From Zeugodacus cucurbitae (taxonomy: Eukaryota; Arthropoda; Insecta; Diptera; Tephritidae), in assembly GCF_028554725.1 (NCBI RefSeq), contig NC_071670.1, forward strand, positions 37,628,001 through 37,692,000: DNA of 64,000 nt, in the 5' to 3' direction. Positions within the stretch are counted from its first letter, which is position 1. The number at the start of each line of letters is the position of its first letter. Both the position numbers and the translations under genes were made by a program. Below the pieces are notes generated by a model that was given only the letters and a program-made list of their open reading frames with translations, was not told where the DNA came from and did no database searches. This document shows positions 27,016 through 38,100 of the stretch, one piece after another.

Positions 27016-29548
27016 TAATTTTCAAGGCACAAAATACTAACCAAATTCCAGCAGAAAATCGAATACATATTTTAATACAGAATAAAAGCATACAAAATCT
27101 ATGAAGAGCAAAAGAAATAAGAACTCAAACTAACAAAAAAAAAAAACAAGCAGAAACAATTGCCCCACCATTAAACACAGCGCTCTGCATGAATCCATGG
27201 CAAATAGATTAGCTGCCCACCAAAGCGAGTTGACTGTGACGCAAATAGCAAAGGAGTCAAAGTGCCGGCTAACAAAGTGTAACACACTCACTGCGACACA
27301 ACTTACTGATGCCATTTGTAGACGGTAGTCAACGCATTGGTGGCGGCAGTTGACCCCAACACCAAACCCAACCCAACTAACTGCCACATCAACGCAACAC
27401 AACTGCCGAGTACTTGACGAATAGCAGTTAGTCCGACAGTTTATTGGCCATATTGCTCAGGCGCTGTTTGTGCAGCTGTTGACCACTTGATGGCTGAGTA
27501 TAATATTTTTTTTTTTTTCGCCGACTAAAAATACATTGCGTACTGGCTGCTGGCACAAGTGAGCGATAATGTTGCGAGCATATGAGCGAGACGGCGGTGG
27601 TGGTGCTGCTGCTGGTGAACTGCCAGCTGGGCAATGATAGTCAGTCACAAGTGCTGCAGTAACTTTTCAACGTTGTTGCTGAACTTTTTCCAATCTGCAA
27701 TCTTCGCCGCGTTGCCGCTGATCTGACCTCTTCACCTGCATTTCGCTACAATGTTACTTATCGGTTTTTTGTGATTTTTCTTTCTTTTTGTTTTTCGTTA
27801 TACTAACACTCGTTTGTAGTCGTGTGTTTTGGTTGCTTTTGCTTTTCGTTTGTTTTTTTCTTTTATTTGCAATTCGTTGTACGCTTGTTGTATATTTTGA
27901 TGATTCCCTTGGGCGCCATTTGCAGTTTATAGCTGAACATAAGTTTTACTTGGCCGTTTTTGGTTTTTGTTTTTCCTCTTGTGCCGCTGTTGCTGTCTCA
28001 AGCACCAACACAAACACACGCATGTTGTTGATAGGTATATTGTAGCAACACCACCACAAGATTGTTGCATAAATCACTTCACACCGCCGTCATGAGCGAC
28101 TCGCTTGTAATATCTTCCTTCCACAAGCACACATACACTCTCATATAATTGCAAGTGGCTTGGCTTGTGCGCCTCATAAAGTTTTGCTATTTCTGCTCAA
28201 TTTCCATCTCCGCGCCACTTTTAATTTCCACAGCACACAGCACACGCTGTGCCGTGACGCATTTATCTGCGCACCTTCGCTCCTTATTAAGTTGTTGCAA
28301 ACAATATTCGCATAATTTCAGATTTCGACACATTTCACAAAGAATTCATGCGTTAGTGTGTGTGTATGTGTGTAGCCACATTTTTATGATGCTTTCAAAT
28401 TTTTCCACAATCTATGAATGCTGAAAAACGCAATTCAGACCACATTGACACCTGTTCTGCTGCTGCTTTGTTGCCTCGCAACACCCCCGCCTTCAGCTGT
28501 TAGACATTTAATTTCTTTATGCGCGCAACGTGGCAAGGTCATGAAATTTGACGCGTCTGTGTCAACTTGTAAATGACTGCGTGAATTGTCAATTCAAGTG
28601 TACTTTACATGCGCATGCGATCATAAAATCTTATACTTATGTTAGTATACAGCGAAGTGATATGCGCTTGTGATATGAAAAAATTACTCTGGACTCTTTA
28701 AGCAAGATTTTTTGGAATTTAAATGTATGAACATGAAATTATTTGTGTAAATTTATAGCTTTGTAAATAACACCCGGCTGGAGGGTCAAAGTTTGATCAT
28801 AAAAAACATATATTCAAATTCATAACATCTGTCATATAAGCTTGACCGAAATTATATAATGACCGTTTTATACACCATTGATTTTAGAGCAGAATGCTGA
28901 TTTTATCTATATTTTGGATTTTTTAGCAACTATTATCTGCAATTAATAATATTTTTTAAAGATCTTTTTTCGAGCTTCGAATCCTAATATTTCGATTTTG
29001 GGGGCAAACTTCGAAAATCGGAGAATACAATTTTTTAACTTATAACTCAATCACTTGGCAAAATTTAGTTTGGTCCGATTCCCAGAAAAAAGTCGAATTG
29101 GCGTTAGTTAGTGTAATTTTTTATTGCATTCTTTAATTTTAAAAATTATTGTTTTCTTTTATGATGCCTTTTAAGTACCGAATTCTTCATTACTTAAAAG
29201 TCCCCCTTGATGGAAACGAAATTTTGAAAATTGTATCTTTAAATTAATTCCAGTCCCGAAAATATTGCTGCTCTTAAATGAGTGATCTAAAAAATGCTTT
29301 CACATAAATTGTATACTCCTGAGGTTTTCCAGATCTCAACAGAATGCTAGATAGAATGAAATTGTGCGTCATTAAAAAGGCATTCGCCGAGGCTGACGCC
29401 TATTTTGAAGCAAAACACCTGATCGTACTATAAAAGTGGTATCGAAAAGTTACAAGATCTCTGAAATGGATCAATCGAACGTCTGTGATTGTTAATGAAT
29501 TCCATTTAATACTGGTTCCTATCATAATAACTCCAAGAATTATATATA

Positions 29549-30248
29549 TTAAGAGGTTAAGTTAGGTGGATTTCAAAATTTAAAAAAGAATTTTGTGTCT
29601 TATTAAATAGTGAAATATGTTTAAAATATAATCCAAAATATCAATCAAAAACTCAATCCGAGTAATATTCTAACCCTTTGGAAGTTCCGTCCATCATTTA
29701 TCTCAAAACAAAATTTTTCAAGTTGGTGGGTACAATATCTCAAAAGTTATTAGCGATTTTGTTAAAATTTTGCACTCAACTTTGGAATAATATTATCTAG
29801 TTAATGAACGAAGGTTTTTTTTTTAATATTTATTAAAAACAACTTTTTTCGAGCCAATATTTATACAGAAAATTTTACCACAAAAGTGAATTTATTGGTT
29901 TAAATTCTGTCAAAAATTTAATTTTCAATATTTCAATTTTTCCTTCGTTCATTAACAATATTTATCCTTGTATTGTCGATACTTTTGGTTTATTGTTTTT
30001 AAATGAACCAATCTTGAGTTATGATGTCCATGGGAAGACCTTTTTTTGGACATGTCATTGGAAATGAGGTGCCAACGGCTGAGTTTTCTGAATTTGTCAA
30101 TAAAAAATTCACAAAATACTGTTTAAACATGTATCTTTGCCAATCTGAATTGTTTAAATGAAAAATCGTATGTTTCATTACATTATATTTAAAAAAAATT
30201 GTAAAAATACCCTTGTTTTTAGCCTCTGAAACCCATCTAACCCCTTAA
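29549..30248. mobile_element. TTAA-flanked terminal-inverted-repeat element, about 700 bp
   Basis: TTAA occurs at 29549-29552 and 30245-30248. The left end reads GAGGTTAAGTTAGGTGG then ATTTCA. The right end, as reverse complement, reads GGGGTTAGATGGG then TTTCAG. The ends are therefore similar with a small indel. Inside there is a perfect 15-bp inverted repeat (GTTAATGAACGAAGG at 29800-29814 and its complement at 29942-29956). It has no coding capacity. The family is unknown to me. Confidence 0.55.
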
Positions 30249-33009
30249 TAAGTAGAAATTAGTTAAAAGAAAGAATAATTTTATTATGCATTGTTCTTTC
30301 ATGAATAAATATATTCCAAATCGATGGAAAATTGCACCAAAAAGCATATTTTACTTATACAAATATATACCTATTCAATATGGTAAACAAAATTGTTGTC
30401 ACAGGCAAACGATGCAAGTGTGTGCCAGCTGTAGAGACGCCCACAAGTCAATTTCGTTTATAGACGCAAATGATGTCTATCGACAGATAAATAAACACAT
30501 ATTCAAAGAAACTAATAAACCGATATGTATAGATTTGGCAAATAGTTCCATATACGAGTATATGGGTCAGACTGAGGACAGCAGTGCACATCCGTAAGCC
30601 ATTCAGTTTCAATGACGATTTATTGGCAGTGCTTTATATTTGTATGTATGTGTGGAGGGGAATCACGAAAAGTGACCGCTCATAGAGGCAGACCGAAGAG
30701 CAGCTGCTATAAAAATACATATTTGGCAGAATAATAATATTTTGCAATAAATGAGTGTCATACATAAAAATGCATGCATACATATGATGTTTACATGCCA
30801 TTTCTATTTCGTGTGAAATTATGTATGTATATCTCCAATATATATATTTCTTATGTGGATGTGTGTGTGTTTAGGTCTAATAATATTTACTCTGGTCATA
30901 TTAAGTTTTTGCCAAATTTGTTATTTGTATAACAACTAACTTTACTTAAAAGGAATATTACTCATACGCCATGTACTGCCATGTGATATTGTGATATTTA
31001 GTTTATCAAATGTTTTTAAATTTCTTTTCTTTCATTTTGGAAGTTATACTTGAGAAAGATTTTTTTAAATCGAATATGCTTACTTATTTTTTTGATGTTA
31101 AAAATTTATCAAAAATCCATGAAGTAAAAAAGGTACGAAAAATAAAAGCTTCTTACAAGGGTCTATATTAATGAAAGAAATATGTACAAATATCTCATCA
31201 ATTATTAATTCGAACTGCATTCTTCTCTTTACATTAAAACAAATACATCTGAGTATACCAAACAACACAATTTATTTCCGGCTAAAAGAGGGCAACAAAA
31301 AATTCGTTGCGGTTTCACTGCTGAGCCATTACACAAAAAACACAAAACAACTCTTCTCAAAACTGTTGCATTAGCAAACAGACACTCAAACGCTTGTTGT
31401 TATTTACGGCTACAGAGAGCTAGAGTGTCTATGTATAGCTGCCTGCTGCCTGCTGCCGGCGTTAATATCAGCAAACTGTCTATTAGAGTCTCAATCAGTT
31501 AAAGTGTCGTAATGTCAGTGAATTTGTTTTCGCTTTACTTCCTTTTTCCATTTTCAAATTGCTACAACGCACATATTATTCATGACACTCTTGGCCAACC
31601 TTCATTTATATCGTTTCTTATTTATTACATAAGCGTGTGTGTGTTTGTCTGTTTGCGCATGATATTTTAGCTCACTCATAGCATTTCATAGATCGTATGT
31701 GAGCGCATGTTCGTTTCGCAGAACGTAGAAAAAACTTTGCAAGTTTATTTTGTGACATTTGTCACTTTGTGTTGTGTTGTTGCTGCTAGAATTGTAGTTT
31801 CAATATTACATTTAAATAAATTGCTTAGTGTGCGAGCGAGATAGCGCGTTGACTATCCTTTTGATGCGCGTGTGTTATCTCTCATTCATCTAATTGACAA
31901 TCAGTCAACCGAGTTGTAGCGGAAATTGTTGAATTTTTCGGGTTGTCAGCTGTGAGCAGCGTCAACTCAAAGTGTTGCATTTGTTTTTGTTTTTTTTCGG
32001 TTTCCGTTGAACTTTAACATGGGTTGTGCAGCGGCCATTAATTTCTCATATAACTATTTTTACGTTCTCACATGTTCTGGATGATAAATTACAATTGTGG
32101 CATGAAATAGCGCTTAGTCATGTGGAACGTAATTGTTAAGCCATATGAGAGTAGGGGTTAGAGAATACTATTTTCGTATTTAGTTGAAATTGGTTCAGCA
32201 TATTTAATTTAGATTTGAAATAGGCTTAGGGATTAATTGGTATAGCAAAGTATAATCCTAGAATAACCTATATTACTTGTTGAAATGGATATAAGATGGT
32301 GTAAAGGTATACTTCTACTAAAACCAAACTCTGAATAATAATTCTTCTTAACTATGCGCAAAAGCTTTGCTAATTGAGATTGAAATAAAAGGAAGCCGGT
32401 ACATTCATAAAGAATAAATAAATCCGCCTGCATCAAATTGATGGTTATTATATCAATCAGATGAATGATTGATGATTTTTCGAAAGTTGCATATGAAGAT
32501 ATCCGAAAATGAAGATGTGTTTTCAAGAGAGGTTTGTACAACTTCGATACGTACTAGGAGCCGCTAGCACTGAGTCCATATTTTTCTGGGTTGATTACGT
32601 ACCAAATCCAAGAAAAGAAACTATTGTTTTTGCAAAAAAAGAAAGATTTTTAATGATCAATTGAATGAACAAAATGTATACTCCAAAGATATCAAAAGGT
32701 GCGCGTTGAACACGTTGTTCATGAATACTTGGGTAGGTGAAAACTCTGTGCAAAGTTACTGTGCGATGGGCTCAAAAACAATTTTTTTATCATAAATTGC
32801 TTTCTTAACATATATAGAATAAGGTAGTAAAGTGATTTTTAGAAATTCAAAGTCGTTTCAAAGATACAGCAGTTAGAAGGAGCTGTTCGAAGCGGTCGGT
32901 TGGCAACTGGAAATTTTGAACACGTTTTTTCTCAAAACTGTGGTTTTCAAACTTTCTTCAATCGTATTTCAAAAAGCTTAAACCCGAATTTATGGATCGA
33001 TATATGGTA

Positions 33010-33260
33010 ATGAAATAAGTATGGATCCATTACATCATTTCGAGGCCAATCTACAACCCATCGAGAGGACTGTACGCAATGAATCGTTAAACGCGAATCA
33101 AAACGTGAAAAGCGGTTATATGCCAGCTAATTCTATGGCTAAGTTATGACAACTAAATTTTGAGATTTGTATGGAATAGTTTTCGTCGATTATCATGAAA
33201 AGAGGAAAATTATTAACGCCTTTTTATAGCAAGAAAACAACGTTCCAAGGGCGGGAAAAG
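33010..33260 (+). pseudogene. mariner-like transposase fragment
   Basis: Broken-frame translation gives WIHHFEANLQ-like text near 33023-33055 and VDYHEKRKIINA at 33186-33221. These resemble the catalytic-region wording of mariner transposases (DETWIHHYTPE-type and IDYLEKGKTINA-type segments). The fragment is degraded, ends about 400 bp before the LTR element, and has no terminal repeats that I can identify. A different mariner subfamily or a chance resemblance for the first segment is possible. Confidence 0.5.
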
Positions 33261-33679
33261 TAGCCTCTTCAATGAAGTTCAAGAAACGTTACTAAGCTAT
33301 ATTTTGAAATAAAAGACAGAGCTTACAAGAAAAAGTAGTCTTCATTAAAAGATCACTATCGACCTCTATTTAGACCCCATTAGGTGGGGTTCAACAAATT
33401 TTTGCATAGATATATCGTCTAACTAAGATCCGCCTTGAAGGACTGATTTGTCTTCAGTGGAATTATTTTTTAAGGATATTTAAAATTTGAACTTTTCGAT
33501 TGTGCCTTGAGGAAAGAAATTAGTGTAGCTGTGCGAAAAATATTGAACACATTATGAAACTTGCTTGAAGTTATTAATATTTTCAATTTCAAGTTATAGC
33601 AGTGTCAAAATAATCATAAATAATATATGGTATATGAAAAAACATAATCTTAGTGATGAATGAAAGACAACTGAATTTT

Positions 33680-33981
33680 GCCCTTCAAATAAACGCACTT
33701 GGTTCAACTTTATAATTAACACACACTTTATTTAAAGTACATAAATGATAAATGTTAAATGTTCATGTATAAACTGAATATGTGAAGTCCGTCCGTTTGA
33801 CCGTCCTATATGTACAATGACTGTTTAACGACTGTGTTCTTGTCCTGTTTGTTAAGTTGGTCGTGCCCTATCAGTGCTGCCTATTGTCATAGGTCAGTGT
33901 TGCCCTTTTGTAAGTGAGGTGAGTGTGCGTACGTATTAATAGGTGTGTCCACTACGTGTTGTCCTGTCACCGCTTCCCACA
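33680..33981 (-). repeat. 3' LTR (302 bp, terminal 9 bp missing)
   Basis: Identical to 39576-39877. In element sense it starts TGTGGGAAGCGG and stops at GAAGGGC. The 5' LTR continues for nine more bases to end in ACA. The integrase ORF runs 46 bases into this LTR. No polypurine tract abuts its start, where the bases before it read GGATGGCCGAT in element sense. Confidence 0.92.
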
Positions 33982-35153
33982 ATCGGCCATCCTGCACTTT
34001 CATTCGACCCGAATGAAGGATCAAATTTTTTCATGAATTCCGCGACGGTAGTAGTGCGTCCGGGTCCTTCGTGATCTCCAACTTTCGCAACTTCGTATCT
34101 GCCATGTTTCAACTGCTTAATGATCTTGTACGGTCCAAGATATTTTGGCTTCAGCTTCAGCCCAGATCCATACTGTGTACGTTTGATTGCTACCAGTTCG
34201 TTAATTTTGTACTCAACTTCAGCTTTACGACGAACATTGTAGGTCTTGCGATTTTCTTCTTGTAAACGAACTACGTTCTCTTTCGCTTGAAGACGGCTTT
34301 TCTCACGCTCTGAGTCGATTTGCTCTGTTGCGAAGTTTTCTAAAAGCTCTTCCAGATTCGGCATTTCAGCCACTCGCATTTCTAATCCAGTTAATATCTT
34401 GAACGGCGATATTTTTGTACTACGCGGTGGAGTGTTGTTTATAGTCTGTTGTACGCGTTCTACATGTTTGTACCACTCACCAGGACTGTCGTGGCATAAT
34501 TTCGATATCATAGGTATCACGATTTTGTGTATTCGCTCAACCTGTCCGTTCCCCCTTGGAACACCCGTGGCAATTGTTAGATGCTGAATACCTTCTTTCA
34601 CACAGTACTCTTTGAAAAGAGTTGACGTAAATGCGGAGCCTCTGTCGCTGATTATGCGCTTTGGATTTCCAAATACCGACGACTGCTTCCTAAGTCTGTC
34701 AACTACTGCCTTTGCTCCCGTGTTTTTTGTTGGATAAAGCCAAACAAATTTGGAAAATGCGTCGACAACCACAAGTAAATAATTATAAGATTTCTTCGAC
34801 ATTTCCATAGGTCCAACGTGGTCGACGTGGTATGTACCTAAAGGACAGTCCTCCTTGTTAATTGGATTAAGCCAGCCTTCCTTTTTCCCTATTTTATTTT
34901 CGTTTACCAAACATTCGATACAGCTTTCTACTACGCGAGATGCTTTCGCTTTCAACTGTGGAATATAATACGTTTTCTCCACTATATCTTGTGTTTTCTT
35001 ACTGGAGAAATGACCTTGTTTATGTGCAATCCTTATCACTTCCTCCTCCATGAGTGAAGGTACTACTATCAACTCTTTGATGGGGTCCTTGTGTAATATG
35101 CCGTATTTCATATAGTAATCCTCGTATTCGTCCTTTTCTAAAACCTTCCGCAC
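33936..35153 (-). CDS. Pol integrase ORF of the LTR retrotransposon
   Basis: This encodes the retroviral-type integrase that inserts element cDNA into chromosomes. Numbering from the GTG codon at 35153, the zinc-binding HHCC motif is H44, H48, C78, C81. The catalytic core triad is D111 (HVDHVGP), D170 (ISDRGSAF) and E206 (GQVERIHK), with exactly 35 residues between the last two, so it looks intact. A basic C-terminal region with a YLGPYKII chromodomain-proximal-type segment follows. The GTG is only a bookkeeping start: this frame is open from about 35234 and would normally be the continuation of the upstream Pol ORF. The stop lies inside the 3' LTR. Confidence 0.9.
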   Translation of the reverse strand: MRKVLEKDEYEDYYMKYGILHKDPIKELIVVPSLMEEEVIRIAHKQGHFSSKKTQDIVEKTYYIPQLKAKASRVVESCIECLVNENKIGKKEGWLNPINKEDCPLGTYHVDHVGPMEMSKKSYNYLLVVVDAFSKFVWLYPTKNTGAKAVVDRLRKQSSVFGNPKRIISDRGSAFTSTLFKEYCVKEGIQHLTIATGVPRGNGQVERIHKIVIPMISKLCHDSPGEWYKHVERVQQTINNTPPRSTKISPFKILTGLEMRVAEMPNLEELLENFATEQIDSEREKSRLQAKENVVRLQEENRKTYNVRRKAEVEYKINELVAIKRTQYGSGLKLKPKYLGPYKIIKQLKHGRYEVAKVGDHEGPGRTTTVAEFMKKFDPSFGSNESAGWPIVGSGDRTTRSGHTY

Positions 35154-35188
35154 AGCTCTAACCCAATTGTCCTCTTCTTGAGCTTGCT

Positions 35189-38100
35189 TTAACCGGTGTC
35201 CAATGAATCTTCCATGAGTAGACAGGAAACTCTGCTAAACGCGTCTACGTGCCTCATTTTAGTGCCACTCCGATGCTGTATTTCGTAATCAAAATCTTGT
35301 AAATACATCGCCCAGCGCGAAACTCTTAAGGGCACGTCTCGTTTCTTCATCGTCATGGCGAACGCATTACAATCGGTTACTATTCGGAATTTAATACCTA
35401 TCAGATATACACGCCATTTCTTGAGTGCTTCGATGATGGCTAAGACTTCGAGTTCGTACGAATGGTAAAACTCCTCACACGGTTTCGTCTTCCGACTCAT
35501 ATACTGGACTGGATGAAAGTTCTGATCATCTCTATTCCTCTGCAATAGTACTGCCCTATATCCGAATTTCGATGCGACTGTATGCACCTCGGTTACTGCT
35601 TGCGGATCGTATAACGTTAAAACTGGCGCATTTATTAGTGCCGCTTTTAGTTGCTGGAATGCTGTTAGTTGCTCATCACCTAGTTCATATCGTACATCTT
35701 GTTTCAACATTTCTGACAATGGTCTCGCAATTGTTGCGTAACTTTCGATGAATCGCCTAAAGTACGAGGTTAGTCCAAGGAATCGTTGCATAGCTTTTTT
35801 ATCACGTGGCAGCGGGAACTGTTTGATGGCGTACGTCTTCGCCTCGGATGGTTTTATGCAACTATTCTTGATGATATAACCCAGGAACTCAACTTTCCTC
35901 ACCAGAAACTGACACTTGCTCCAATTGATTCGCAATCCACTAGCTGCAGCTGTCTTCAGCACAACTTCCAAGTTCTTGATGCCCTCGAATTCGTCTTTGG
36001 AAGGAATTATAAGGTCATCCATGTACGCGATCACAATCCCATCTTTTATCAAATCTCTGAATACGGCTAGAATGAATCTCGCAAACACTGCTGGTGAATT
36101 ACAAATTCCAAATGGTACATACAAAAACTCATACTGTCCGGTACCCGTAACAAATGACGTATATTTTGTGGATTCGGCGCTTACGGGCACGTGAAAAAAT
36201 CCATTTACCAAATCAAGTGTCGTATATATCTGGGCACCTTGCAAACACTCGACTACTTCATCCATCAATGGCATCGGGAAATTGTCCCTTAGTATTTTCG
36301 CATTCAATCTCCTATAATCGCAACATATCCTCTTTTCACCGTTCTTTTTAGGTACCAGAACAATTGGTGATGCATATTCCGATGTGCTGGGTTTAATGAC
36401 CCCTTCTTCCAACCATCGTCCAACTTGTTCATCGACCCAAATCCTATCTACGTAGGATACTCGCCTCGGCCTCTCGTATACCGGCTCTTCGTCTTTCATT
36501 ACAATTTTCATCTCGACAGGCGACTTCACGTTCTTCGCTGGTCGATACTCGGTTATCAACTTATCTATCATCACCGCATGTGTGTGACTGAGATGCTGCA
36601 GATCGATATGTGATGCTACACTCATATCAGACGCCAAAAAAATGTCTCCAAACTCGCCAGTCAATTCATCAATCCGATTCTCATCTTGTGCCATACTGTT
36701 CCCCTTCACAGCGCATACATCGGCACTTCTGTATAATGACGTTGATGCCTCGCCACGCTTCATACTATCAGCTCCTTGGGCTCGCTTATTAGTTGTTGAC
36801 TCTGCAACTAAGCGCTCCCTTACGCTTACACTGTACTTTTCCATTGTTCCACTCGACCCTCGTCCATGTTTGCGAAGTCCACTATCTTCTTCCACGTGCT
36901 TCTCTGACTCTGATTCTCCTCCGTACCTCTTGATGGCACCATCCGACACCTTGCTGTGTCCACGCAGTTCGCTGACTGCCCTCACGTACTCTCCAGTATC
37001 ACCATTCTCTGGTATGTCGTGCCTTCTATCGCACATCACGTGTTCCTTCAAAACACCCTTCGACAACTTACTGTGTCCACGCAGTTCTCTGACTGCCCTC
37101 ACATACTCCTCAGTACCACCTTTCTCGTCGTGCATTATATCGCACATCATGTGTTCCTTTGAAACACCCTTCGACACCTCACAGCGTCCATGTGGTTCAT
37201 TAACCACGTCCACGTGCCCCTTGGCACCAACTTCTTCTCCACACGCCTCAGATGAAACTTCTTCGGTACAAACACTTCTGCCGGTCTTCTGCTGCACTCC
37301 CTTTATCTGCTTCGACCCTTTCTTGCAAAATTTAACGTCTTTCTCAGTGACTATCAAATCTACTTGCTTCAGGATATCATTCCCTATCACGACATAATAA
37401 CTTAAATCACGTTTATTTGCGACATGAAACTTAACTTCCAAAGGTATATTGTCTATAATCATTGACATCGTAAAACTGCCCATGGTTACCAATTCGCTGT
37501 TGCCAATGCCAACTAGATACTTCTTTTCGTTACTTAATTCAACATCAAACCGTAGCATCATCAAAGCATCATTCCGAATTAGACACAAATCGGAACCAGT
37601 ATCAATTAACGCAGACATCGTTTGGGGCATCCTATTAGGTGCCGTAAAAATCAAATCTTTGAATAATAAATTGCTGTTCCTGCTTATCTTCCTCATTGTA
37701 TTCATACCCCCTTTCGCACCCCTTTCTGGCTTGTTGACTTTGGCGAAAGTTTTACATTCGGATGCTTTATGTCCTTCTCTTCCGCAACTGTAGCAGGTGA
37801 ATCTGCCCTGTGGACAATCTCTAGCCATGTGTGAACTTTCTCCGCATCTAAAACACTTCCTATCTCCGGGATTGAAGTTCGATGTTATTCTGTTTGACGA
37901 CGATGATTTGAACGAATTTGCAAATTGGAATGGAGGCTTTCCAGCGTTGATTCGTTCGTAAATTTTGATCTGCTCCTTGAGATCACCGATAGACCTTGCT
38001 TGGTATAAATTGGATTTATTTACTTTGGAATCCGGAATACCATCAACGAAGTACTCTATAAGGCTGTGGTCATCTAAGTTTATAGGTTTCCCGATTTCCA

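Noticed and set aside
30286..30597. 103-codon open frame, Cys- and Lys-containing
   Set aside because: No recognisable domain, in AT-rich intron sequence, with no splice or promoter context; probably chance.
36642..37397. 251-codon open frame on the + strand
   Set aside because: It is the antisense of the retrotransposon protease-RT linker; openness follows from the repeat-rich opposite strand and it resembles no protein.
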